A stretch of 8,844 bases of DNA from the NCBI GenBank assembly GCA_022451445.1, contig JAKUSY010000100.1, positions 1 through 8,844 of the forward strand, given 5' to 3'. The stretch is from Planctomycetota bacterium (GTDB taxonomy: Bacteria; Planctomycetota; UBA8108). Position numbers and translations under genes: made by a program. Every line of letters begins with the position of its first letter. Position 1 is the first letter of the stretch. Below are positions 1 through 6,978 of this stretch, in pieces. The notes beneath the pieces were generated by a model, which made no database searches, was not told the origin of the DNA, and saw nothing but the letters and a program-made list of their open reading frames with translations.

Positions 1-2
1 AC

Positions 3-1106
3 ACCGCCCTGGTCTCGGTAAGCAGGCGAAACTTCGGGGGAGAGCTGGTGTTCAGCTGCGCGGACCTCCCAGCGGGACTCAGCATCTCCGGCGAAAACAT
101 GCCGGCCAATATGACTACGATCCCCGTGCTCTTCGAGGCCGCCGTCGATGCTCCCGTGGCTGGAAAGATCTCCGATGTTCGCGCCAGGCATATCGAAGAA
201 GCGAAAAACATCAGCGGCGGCTTCAGTATCGGAGTCGACCTGCTGGTGGGCAGCCCGGGGCAATCGATCTACCTGAACCATACGGTCGAACGCCTGGCGG
301 TGGCGGTAACCGATGAGGCCCCCTTCAAGCTGCAGCTCGTGGAGCCCAAGGTGCCGATTGTCCGCAACGGCTCGATGGTCCTCAAGGTGGTCGCCGAGCG
401 CAAGGAAGGCTTCAAGGCTCCGATCAACCTCGAGATGGTCTTCAACCCGCCGGGGGTTTCCTCCCAGCGCGGGGTCACCATCCCCGAAGGCAAGCTCGAA
501 GCCTATATCAACCTCAACGCCAACGGGGGCGCGCAGGTCCGTGCCTGGAAGATCGCGGTCAATGGCAAGGCGACGGTCGGCAACGGACCGATCTGGGCCA
601 GCACCCAGCTCGCCACCCTGCGAGTGGCGGAACCTTACATCGACCTTGCCGCCGAGAAGTCCTCCGTCGAGCAGGGCAAGGAGACCGAGATCTACTGCAA
701 GGTCAATCACAGGACGAAGTTCGAGGGCAAGGCACGACTGAGCCTCTTCGGGTTGCCACACAACGTCAAGGCTCCGGAAATGGAGATCGATGCCGCCAGC
801 AAGGAGGTCACCTTCAAGGTGACCGTGGCGAAAGACAGCCCCGCAGGAAAACACCGTAGTATCGCCTGCAGGGTGGAGATCATCGAAAACGGTGAGACGA
901 TAGTGCATTCCAGCGGCGGCACCGAGCTGCGCATCGACAAGCCCCTGCCCCCCCCGAAACCGAAAAAGAAACCCCCGCCGAAGGTGGTCAAGAAAGTCGA
1001 GAAACCAAAACCTCCGCCGCCGCCCAAGGCGCCCCCGAAGAAACGCCTCACGCGGTTGGAGAAGCTTCGCCTTCAATTCAAAAAGAACAAGGAAGAGGGC
1101 TCCTGA
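3..1106 (+). CDS. Secreted Ig-like repeat protein with Pro/Lys-rich C-terminal tail (5' partial)
   Basis: The reading frame is open from the first in-frame codon at 3 to TGA at 1104-1106, so this is the C-terminal part of a longer protein; the GTG at 48 lies inside a beta-sandwich module and is unlikely to be the start. Three successive modules are visible: about 3-330, 339-620 and 648-935. Each shows a similar pattern of a Val-rich strand, an Arg/Phe-Gly segment and a hydrophobic 'LP.GV'-like turn, as in the Ig-like or PPC-associated repeats of planctomycete secreted proteins. The last 55 codons (939-1103) form a Pro/Lys-rich tail ending in a basic helix-like segment. The cytochrome-family gene follows after 19 bases on the same strand, so they are probably co-transcribed. 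Family knowledge: proteins with such repeats, often with PPC domains, neighbour DUF1549/DUF1553 genes in planctomycetes. Extracytoplasmic location is inferred because the signal peptide is outside the window. No catalytic motif is seen and the function is unknown. Confidence 0.
   Translation, partial: TALVSVSRRNFGGELVFSCADLPAGLSISGENMPANMTTIPVLFEAAVDAPVAGKISDVRARHIEEAKNISGGFSIGVDLLVGSPGQSIYLNHTVERLAVAVTDEAPFKLQLVEPKVPIVRNGSMVLKVVAERKEGFKAPINLEMVFNPPGVSSQRGVTIPEGKLEAYINLNANGGAQVRAWKIAVNGKATVGNGPIWASTQLATLRVAEPYIDLAAEKSSVEQGKETEIYCKVNHRTKFEGKARLSLFGLPHNVKAPEMEIDAASKEVTFKVTVAKDSPAGKHRSIACRVEIIENGETIVHSSGGTELRIDKPLPPPKPKKKPPPKVVKKVEKPKPPPPPKAPPKKRLTRLEKLRLQFKKNKEEGS
939..1103 (+). other. Pro/Lys-rich C-terminal tail of the Ig-like repeat protein
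   Basis: These 55 codons encode runs of Pro mixed with Lys (for example PLPPPKPKKKPPPK), followed by a basic segment without proline (LTRLEKLRLQFKKNKEEGS). The composition resembles periplasm-spanning Pro/Lys linkers such as that of TonB, but no homology is claimed. It may act as an extended spacer or bind an acidic or glycan surface. An eight-C run at 948-955 sits at its beginning. Confidence 0.
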
Positions 1107-1125
1107 AGAGACCCCGGATGACATC

Positions 1126-3567
1126 GTGATGAAACCCGACCGTATTCGAATCTTCGCTGTTCTCGCGGTACTCACCGGCTGTCTCTGCGTGCCGGGCGCC
1201 GCCGCCGCCGCGGACCTGGTGAAGATCACCGCCTATCCCGGCAATATCCAGCTCAACACAAAACGTGATCGCCAGTCCATCATCGTCCAGGCGCTCTATT
1301 CCAACGGCCTGACCGCGGACGTCACCTCGCCGGCAAAGCTCACCCTTGCCGCGCCGGCTCTCGCCAGGCTCGAAAAAAACACCCTCTGGCCCGCCGGGGA
1401 TGGAGCAACCCGGCGGAACATCGAATTTGAAGGCCAATCCGTCTCACTCCCCGTCGAGGTCAAGGATGCCGGAACGGAGAGACCGATCAGCTTCAAGCTC
1501 GACGTCATGCCCGTGTTCATGAAGGCCGGCTGCAATACCGGAAGCTGCCATGGAGCAGCCCGGGGCAAAGATGGCTTCAGGCTCTCCCTCTTCGGCTTCG
1601 ACCCCGATGGCGACTACCACCGGTTGACACGGGAGCTCAACGGCCGCCGGATCAACCTGGCGCTGGTACACGACAGCCTGATCCTTGAAAAAAGCGGCGG
1701 GCGGGTCAGCCATACCGGGGGCAAGCGCTTTGAAAAGGACTCGGAGCTCTACGGAACGCTGGTGCGCTGGCTCGAGGCCAGGGTTCCCCGCGATCCCGCC
1801 GACATCCCCCGCCCGACAGGGATCGGATTCTATCCCCCCAGCGCGGTTCTCAACGGAAAGGGCGCGACCCAGCAGCTGGTCGTGCGGGCGCGGTATTCCG
1901 ATGGGACCGACCGGGACGTGACCAGCCTCGCCTACTTCCTCTCGAACAACGAGACCTCGGCGAAGGTCTCCCAGGAGGGCCTGGTTACCGCCGGCGCCAG
2001 GGGAGAGGCCTTCATCATGACCCGCTTCGGGACCTTCACGGTCGGCAGTCACTTCATCATCCTGCCCAGGGATCTCGAGTTCAAATTTCCCCAGGTGGAG
2101 GAAAACAACTATGTCGACAAGCTGATCAACGAAAAGCTCGTGAAGCTCCGGGTGGCGCCTTCGGAGCTCTGCTCTGACGAGGTCTTCCTGCGCCGGGCCT
2201 ACCTCGACATCATCGGGCTGCTGCCCACGGCTGAGGAATACGGCCGCTTCAGCTCGAGCGAAGAAGAAGACAAGCGCTCCAGGCTCGTCGATGAGCTCCT
2301 GGACCGCAAAGAGTTCGTAGAGCTCTGGGTCATGAAGTGGGCCGAGCTTCTGCAGATCAGATCCTCCAACCAGGTGAGCTACAAGTCCATGCTCCTGTAC
2401 TACAACTGGCTCCAGGACAAGATCGCCAACAATGTTCCGATGGACAAGATGGTAAGCGAGCTGCTGGGCGCCAGCGGCGGCACCTTCAAGAGCCCCGCGA
2501 CCAACTACTACCAGAATGAAACCAACACCCTGAAGGTGAGTGAAAACGTCGCCCAGGTCTTCATGGGGATGAGAATTCAATGCGCCCAATGCCACAACCA
2601 TCCCTTTGACCGCTGGACCCAGGACGACTACTACAGCTTCGCCTCCTTCTTCTCGCAGATCGGCAGGAAGCGCGCCGAGGACCCGCGCGAGACCATCGTC
2701 TTCAACTCCCGCAGCGGCGAGGTGCGCCATCCCGTGGGAAACCGGGTCATGAAGCCCAAGTTTCTCGGGGGTGAAACACCCGACCTCACGGGCCGGGATC
2801 GCAGGGTGGTGATGGCCAACTGGCTGGCCTCGGCAAAGAACCCCTTCTTCGCCACCAACCTCGCCAACATAGTATGGGCCCATTTCTTCGGCAAGGGTAT
2901 CATCGATGAGGTCGATGACGTCCGGGTCAGCAATCCGCCCGCCAACTCGGAATTGCTGCAGGAGCTCGGCCGCCGCTTCACCGCATACGAATACGACTTC
3001 AAGCGGCTGGTAAAAGACATCTGCACGTCGCGAACCTACCAGCTCGCCACCCAGACCAACGCATCGAACAAATCCGACACCCGCAACTTCTCGCATGCCT
3101 CGCTTCGCAGGATCCGCTCGGAGATCCTGCTCGACTGCATCACCCAGGTCACCGGCACCAGCAATAAGTTTCGAGGGCTGCCGAAGGGAGCGCGGGCGGT
3201 CCAGATCGCCGATGGAGCGACGACCAACTACTTCCTGCAGGCCTTCGGCAGGGCCAAGCGCGAGACCGTTTGCTCCTGCGAAGTTCAGATGGAACCCAAC
3301 CTGTCCCAGGCCCTGCACCTGATGAACGGAGACACGGTCGAGCGCAAAGTAAAAGAAGGGGGGTTCGTCAAGGCACGCATGACGGAGAAGAAAACCCCCG
3401 ATGAAATCATCGAGGAATTGTACATCCGCTGCTTCTCCCGCAAGCCGGGCGAGAAGGAACACGCCAGCCTGAAGGCTCTCCTGGCAACCGCCCCAAACCA
3501 GCAGGAGTTCCTCGAAGACCTCTTCTGGTCCCTGCTCAACTCCCGGGAATTCCTCTTCAACCACTGA
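1126..3567 (+). CDS. PSCyt2/PSD1 (DUF1549-DUF1553) exported cytochrome-like protein with Big2 domains
   Basis: This 813-residue protein has an N-terminal export signal (basic MKPDRIR, then a hydrophobic core and an Ala run near residues 24-29). Translation could begin at GTG 1126 or the next codon, ATG 1129; neither has a strong Shine-Dalgarno sequence. Domain order: Big2-like beta-sandwich (about 31-115); cytochrome-like segment with CX4CH at C136-C141-H142 and a conserved-looking SHTGGKRF at 195-202; second Big2-like domain (about 231-314); PSCyt2/DUF1549 (about 329-545) with CAQCH at 486-490; PSD1/DUF1553 (about 556-805) with the characteristic CSCE (716-719) and 'QALHLMNG' motifs. Both haem motifs imply covalent haem attachment outside the cytoplasm. 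A possible lipobox LTGC (16-19) competes with signal peptidase I cleavage after the Ala run. These domains are largely restricted to PVC bacteria and have no proven biochemical role; electron transfer is inferred. It lies 19 bases after the repeat protein and 13 before the next gene. Confidence 0.
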   Translation: MMKPDRIRIFAVLAVLTGCLCVPGAAAAADLVKITAYPGNIQLNTKRDRQSIIVQALYSNGLTADVTSPAKLTLAAPALARLEKNTLWPAGDGATRRNIEFEGQSVSLPVEVKDAGTERPISFKLDVMPVFMKAGCNTGSCHGAARGKDGFRLSLFGFDPDGDYHRLTRELNGRRINLALVHDSLILEKSGGRVSHTGGKRFEKDSELYGTLVRWLEARVPRDPADIPRPTGIGFYPPSAVLNGKGATQQLVVRARYSDGTDRDVTSLAYFLSNNETSAKVSQEGLVTAGARGEAFIMTRFGTFTVGSHFIILPRDLEFKFPQVEENNYVDKLINEKLVKLRVAPSELCSDEVFLRRAYLDIIGLLPTAEEYGRFSSSEEEDKRSRLVDELLDRKEFVELWVMKWAELLQIRSSNQVSYKSMLLYYNWLQDKIANNVPMDKMVSELLGASGGTFKSPATNYYQNETNTLKVSENVAQVFMGMRIQCAQCHNHPFDRWTQDDYYSFASFFSQIGRKRAEDPRETIVFNSRSGEVRHPVGNRVMKPKFLGGETPDLTGRDRRVVMANWLASAKNPFFATNLANIVWAHFFGKGIIDEVDDVRVSNPPANSELLQELGRRFTAYEYDFKRLVKDICTSRTYQLATQTNASNKSDTRNFSHASLRRIRSEILLDCITQVTGTSNKFRGLPKGARAVQIADGATTNYFLQAFGRAKRETVCSCEVQMEPNLSQALHLMNGDTVERKVKEGGFVKARMTEKKTPDEIIEELYIRCFSRKPGEKEHASLKALLATAPNQQEFLEDLFWSLLNSREFLFNH

Positions 3568-3580
3568 CCAGGCCATTCCG

Positions 3581-6202
3581 ATGTCATTCTCAAACCCATC
3601 CTGTCCTGAAAAAAAGAAACCGGCAGCCCTCCTGCTCGCACTGGGTCTCCTGGCGCTTCCGGTTACGGCCGCCCGGGCGGGGGGCGAAGATGCCGCGGCC
3701 GGCAAGGCCCAGCGGATCACCTACGATGACCACATAGCCGAGATCTTCCGGTCCCAGTGCTTCAAATGTCACAACCAGGACCGCAAGAAGGGTGGGTTGA
3801 TCCTCGATACCTACAACCTGACGATGGAGGGCGGCAGCTCCGGACGTGTGGTCAAGCCCGGAGAGCCGGACTCGAGCCGCCTCTTCGCCCTCATCGCCCA
3901 CCTTGAAAAGCCTCACATGCCTCCCAAGGGCGGGAAGCTCGACGATGCCGTCCTGGAAACGATCCGAAAATGGATCGCGGGTGGCGCGCTCGAGAACAAG
4001 GGCAGCAAGGTCAAGCTCCCGAGCAAGCCCAGGCTGGAGCTCTCGGTAAGTGAGCCGACGGCGAAGCCCGAAGGTCCCCCGCCGATGCCCCGCGGCCTGA
4101 GCCTGGAACCCGCGCTGCGAACACCGCGAACCAGCGCGGTGACGGCAATGACCTGCAGCCCCTGGGCGCCCCTGCTGGCGATCGCCGGGCAGAAGCAGGT
4201 GCTGCTCTACAATACCGACACCAGTGAGCTCGCCGGGGTGCTTCCCTTCCCGGAAGGAATGGCCCACGTACTCAAGTTCAGCCGCAACGGCGGACTGCTC
4301 CTGGCCGGCGGCGGCCGGGGGGCCCACTCCGGAAAGGTCGTCCTCTGGAACGTACGCTCAGGCGAAAGGATTCTCGAGATCGGGGATGAATACGACTCTG
4401 TCCTCGCGGCCGACATCTCCAGTGACCACAGCATGGTGGCTCTCGGCGGCTCCAGCAAGATGCTCCGCGTCTATTCGACCAGCGATGGCGAATTGCTGCA
4501 CGACATCAAGAAGCACACCAACTGGATCTTCTCGATCGAGTTCAGCCCGGATGGAGTCCTGCTCGCATCGGCGGACCGCAACGGCGGGCTCCATGTATGG
4601 GAGTCGCAAACCGGGCGCGAATACCTGGCCCTGCGGGGCCATGGAGGAGCCGTCACGGCGCTGAGCTGGCGCACGGACTCCAACATCCTGGCCAGCGCGA
4701 GCGAAGATTCAACCATCCGACTGTGGGAAATGGACAACGGCAGGCAGGTCAAGCGCTGGAACGCTCACGGGGGAGGAGCGCTCGCCATGCAATTCCATCG
4801 CAACGGCCAGCTGGTGAGCTGCGGCCGCGATAAAACGACCAAGCTCTGGGATCAGAACGGCGGGCAGAAACGCGCCTTTGAAGCCTTCAGCGACCTCGCC
4901 CTGCGGGTAGCCGTCAGCCACGACGGCAAACGGATCATCGCGGGCGACTGGAACGGAGAGATCCGGATGTGGAACGCCGATGACGGCAAGAGGGTCGCCT
5001 CCCTGGCGCTGAATCCCGTCAGCCTCACAAGCCGCCTGGAGAAGGCCCGGGAGCCGCTTGCCGACCTCGAGACGGAGCACGGCAAGCTCGCAGCGGAGCA
5101 GGCCCGGCTCCTGGCTGGGGCCAACAACCTGAAGGCCGAGATGGAGAAGCTCGCCGGAGCCTCCAGCGCCGCCACGGAGGCCGCCGCCGGGGCCGCCGTC
5201 GAGCTCGCGAAGAACCGCGCCCGGGCTCTCAAGGCCTCCACAAGCCTCGGAGATGCCCTCACCGCGCTCGCCGCCCGCGAAGAGGAACACGGCAAGCTCG
5301 CTGCTGCCGAGAAAAAAGACGCCGCCCAATTGAAAAAGAGCGCCGAGGCGCTGGCGGCGGCCCAGAAGAAGGCGGCCGGGCTTGCCACGGAGGTCTCGGA
5401 ATCGCTCGAGCGAAGAGCCGTCGCGAAATCAGAACTCGACAAGTCCACTGCTGACCTGGGTACGGCGAAAACCCGTCTCGCTCAATTAACCGCGCAGGTA
5501 AAAACGGTCAACGAGGCCGCCGTCGCGCAGAAGACCGCCCTGGACAAGGCCGCGGCCGGCCTCCAGGCCGCCAGGGCCCTCGCGAATAAATGGAAAGCCG
5601 CCATCGAGATCGACAAGGCCCTCAATCTGCTCGCCCTCAAGCGCAAGGAACACACCACCCGGCTGATCGCCGTGGAGGAGAACAAGCTGGCGCTCGAGGG
5701 CGCGGCGGCACGCCTGGGCAATCTCCGCGCAGAGATCAAGTCCAGCGCCGAGGCCGCGAAGAAGGCCGCCGAGGCCGCCGCCGAGACGGCCAGGAACCTG
5801 CTTGAAAAAGCCGTCGGCTCCTCGAGCAAGGCGGCTGAGATCATCTCGAAGACCGAGGCCCTGGAGCTCGACAGCCCGGAGACCGGCAAGCTCATCACGG
5901 ACCTGAAGCAATCCTCCGAAGGCCTGGCCAGCGCGCTGGCGGACTCCGTGAAGGCATGGGAAGAAAGCCGCAGGCAGGCGGAAACCGCCGCCGGCAAGGG
6001 AGCCGAGCTCGCGGCCCTCCGTGGCAAGGAGCTGAGCGCCCTCTCCTCCCTCAGCGAAAAACTCCAGCAGGCCAGGGCCGAGGCGGCCAACGCCGAGACC
6101 GCCGTCAAGGCCGCCGAGACGGACTGGCAGAAATGGACGGACTCCTTCGAAACCGCCGGTAAAAACGTCCCACGGGACTCCGCGGTCGCCGTCAACAATT
6201 GA
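3581..6202 (+). CDS. PSCyt1 cytochrome c - WD40 propeller - coiled-coil fusion protein
   Basis: This 873-residue protein starts at ATG 3581, 13 bases after the previous stop, with only a weak ribosome site, which suggests translational coupling. A signal peptide fits residues 1-33 (basic EKKK, Leu/Ala core, cleavage near ARA). Residues about 50-130 match PSCyt1, with haem motif CFKCH (60-64) and a likely distal Met ligand at M113 in HMPPK. A short Pro-rich linker leads to seven WD40 repeats between about 187 and 478 (blade ends such as LLYNTD, VVLWNV, LHVWES, IRLWEM, TKLWDQ, IRMWNA), enough for a closed propeller. Residues about 480-858 are an Ala/Glu/Lys/Leu-rich helical region without proline between P492 and P766, predicted coiled coil, with two EHGKLAA copies exactly 70 residues apart. 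The C-terminus is short and polar. Known: PSCyt1-WD40 fusions occur in planctomycetes with unknown function. Inferred: an exported redox protein on a propeller scaffold, with the coil for oligomerisation or reach. Confidence 0.
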   Translation: MSFSNPSCPEKKKPAALLLALGLLALPVTAARAGGEDAAAGKAQRITYDDHIAEIFRSQCFKCHNQDRKKGGLILDTYNLTMEGGSSGRVVKPGEPDSSRLFALIAHLEKPHMPPKGGKLDDAVLETIRKWIAGGALENKGSKVKLPSKPRLELSVSEPTAKPEGPPPMPRGLSLEPALRTPRTSAVTAMTCSPWAPLLAIAGQKQVLLYNTDTSELAGVLPFPEGMAHVLKFSRNGGLLLAGGGRGAHSGKVVLWNVRSGERILEIGDEYDSVLAADISSDHSMVALGGSSKMLRVYSTSDGELLHDIKKHTNWIFSIEFSPDGVLLASADRNGGLHVWESQTGREYLALRGHGGAVTALSWRTDSNILASASEDSTIRLWEMDNGRQVKRWNAHGGGALAMQFHRNGQLVSCGRDKTTKLWDQNGGQKRAFEAFSDLALRVAVSHDGKRIIAGDWNGEIRMWNADDGKRVASLALNPVSLTSRLEKAREPLADLETEHGKLAAEQARLLAGANNLKAEMEKLAGASSAATEAAAGAAVELAKNRARALKASTSLGDALTALAAREEEHGKLAAAEKKDAAQLKKSAEALAAAQKKAAGLATEVSESLERRAVAKSELDKSTADLGTAKTRLAQLTAQVKTVNEAAVAQKTALDKAAAGLQAARALANKWKAAIEIDKALNLLALKRKEHTTRLIAVEENKLALEGAAARLGNLRAEIKSSAEAAKKAAEAAAETARNLLEKAVGSSSKAAEIISKTEALELDSPETGKLITDLKQSSEGLASALADSVKAWEESRRQAETAAGKGAELAALRGKELSALSSLSEKLQQARAEAANAETAVKAAETDWQKWTDSFETAGKNVPRDSAVAVNN
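5075..5305 (+). repeat. Intragenic repeat in coiled coil: EHGKLAA twice, 70 codons apart
   Basis: The segment coding EHGKLAA occurs at 5075-5095 and again at 5285-5305, offset by exactly 210 bases (residues 499-505 and 569-575). The first 15 bases differ only at the Glu codon (GAG versus GAA). Seventy residues equals ten heptads, so the copies would have the same coiled-coil phase. It may be a remnant of internal duplication or convergent low-complexity sequence. Confidence 0.
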
Positions 6203-6218
6203 GTCCCACCGGGCCTCA
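6200..6218. terminator. Possible bidirectional hairpin between convergent genes
   Basis: An inverted repeat joins TGAGTCCC (6200-6207) and GGGCCTCA (6211-6218) across a three-base ACC loop, giving seven pairs of eight with one T-C mismatch. The left arm begins with the TGA of the plus-strand cytochrome gene and the right arm ends with the complement of the TGA of the minus-strand peptidase gene. There is no clear T-tract on either side, so it is at best a weak intrinsic terminator; its position at a convergent junction supports a termination or mRNA-end role. Confidence 0.
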
Positions 6219-6932
6219 GCGGCTCACGAAAATTACCAGCGCCTCTTTGAGATCCTCCCAGGCCTTCTCTGCGGTGATCTTCCCCGGGAGCTCGAGGGTT
6301 ATCGTCGGCAGGCGCAGGTCCCGGCCGGCGTAGCTTCCAAGTGAACCCGGCGTCGGATAGCCGATCGAGGCCTTGAGGGGATAGCCGCTGGCCCTGGCCA
6401 TCGCGGTGGCCAGGTCTTCAGCCGGCCCGTCATAGTTCATGCAAAAGAGCGGAGAATGAACCGCCAGCACCCTCGACGGGCGAAACTGGCGGATCATCTT
6501 CATCAGGGCCTTCGTCTCCGGTTCGCTGGAGGGATAGGGTCCGTTGCGGCGGCTCTTCCTGAAATTCGAGGCCGGGAAGTTCCGGTTCAGATCGACCCCA
6601 CGCGAGTTGTAGCGGCTCCTGCCGGCAAGTCCATCGGGGTTCAGGACCGGGATCACGACCAGCCGGCGATCGGCGAAGAGGGCCGGGTTCTCCTTGAGAT
6701 GCGCCAGGAAACGCTCGAGAAGTGGGGCGCCGAGGGGCTCATTACCGTGGATGACCCCGAAAATGAGAAGCGCCGGCCCGCGCCGGCCAAGAATCTCCAC
6801 CCGGATCTCCCGGCCCTCGACCGAGGCCCCGATGACCTCGGTATGGGAGACGGAAGCGGGCGCGCGAGGCGCGATGGCTGAAGAACAGCCGCCGCAGAGA
6901 ACGCACGCCAGAATCGCTACCAACCTGTTCAC
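6216..6932 (-). CDS. M14-family zinc carboxypeptidase, MpaA-like (murein peptide amidase-like) lipoprotein
   Basis: A 238-residue protein starting at GTG 6930-6932, supported by an AGGAG ribosome site five bases upstream and a signal sequence directly after the start. Residues 1-16 end in CGGC followed by SS, a near-lipobox that would make C16 the lipidated residue; the Cys at -3 is atypical. The M14 active site is visible: zinc ligands H62 and E65 in IHGNE, H159 in LAVHS, the substrate-binding DLNRNFP (114-120) and catalytic Glu E214 in TLELPG. The NPDG (98-101) and EPETKAL (137-143) segments and the length match murein peptide amidase MpaA of Escherichia coli (about 240 residues), which cleaves the gamma-D-Glu to diaminopimelate bond of murein peptides. 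Murein peptide cleavage here is inferred from family resemblance. Unlike cytoplasmic MpaA, this protein appears exported, so it may act in the periplasm. It lies 46 bases downstream of the dockerin protein gene, possibly in one transcript. Confidence 0.
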   Translation of the reverse strand: MNRLVAILACVLCGGCSSAIAPRAPASVSHTEVIGASVEGREIRVEILGRRGPALLIFGVIHGNEPLGAPLLERFLAHLKENPALFADRRLVVIPVLNPDGLAGRSRYNSRGVDLNRNFPASNFRKSRRNGPYPSSEPETKALMKMIRQFRPSRVLAVHSPLFCMNYDGPAEDLATAMARASGYPLKASIGYPTPGSLGSYAGRDLRLPTITLELPGKITAEKAWEDLKEALVIFVSR

Positions 6933-6936
6933 AAGC

Positions 6937-6943
6937 TCTCCTC
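6937..6943 (-). promoter_or_regulatory. Strong Shine-Dalgarno for the MpaA-like gene
   Basis: Read on the minus strand, the sequence is GAGGAGA, followed by a short spacer before GTG at 6932-6930 (core AGGAG at 6942-6938, five bases from the start). It decides the GTG start and is clearly stronger than the sites before the two cytochrome-operon genes. Confidence 0.
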
Positions 6944-6978
6944 TTCGTCAGCGGCAGCCGACCCGTTCCGTCCGTGCC

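Noticed and set aside
48..50. GTG as the start of the first gene
   Set aside because: The frame is open to the window edge and upstream codons fit the same beta-sandwich module; no Shine-Dalgarno or signal peptide follows.
1444..3720. Very long antisense open frame (758 codons) opposite the PSCyt2/PSD1 gene
   Set aside because: It is a codon-position shadow in GC-rich DNA: it has no signal or domain pattern, overlaps a clearly recognisable protein along its length, and crosses into the next gene.
5482..6198. Antisense open frame of 238 codons opposite the coiled-coil region
   Set aside because: Composition is Ala/Ser/Arg-rich, as expected from the complement of Ala/Glu/Lys codons; no recognisable domain.
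6933..6978. Promoter for the MpaA-like gene in the 46-base gap
   Set aside because: Apart from the ribosome site no credible -35/-10 pair is visible; co-transcription with the upstream gene is simpler.
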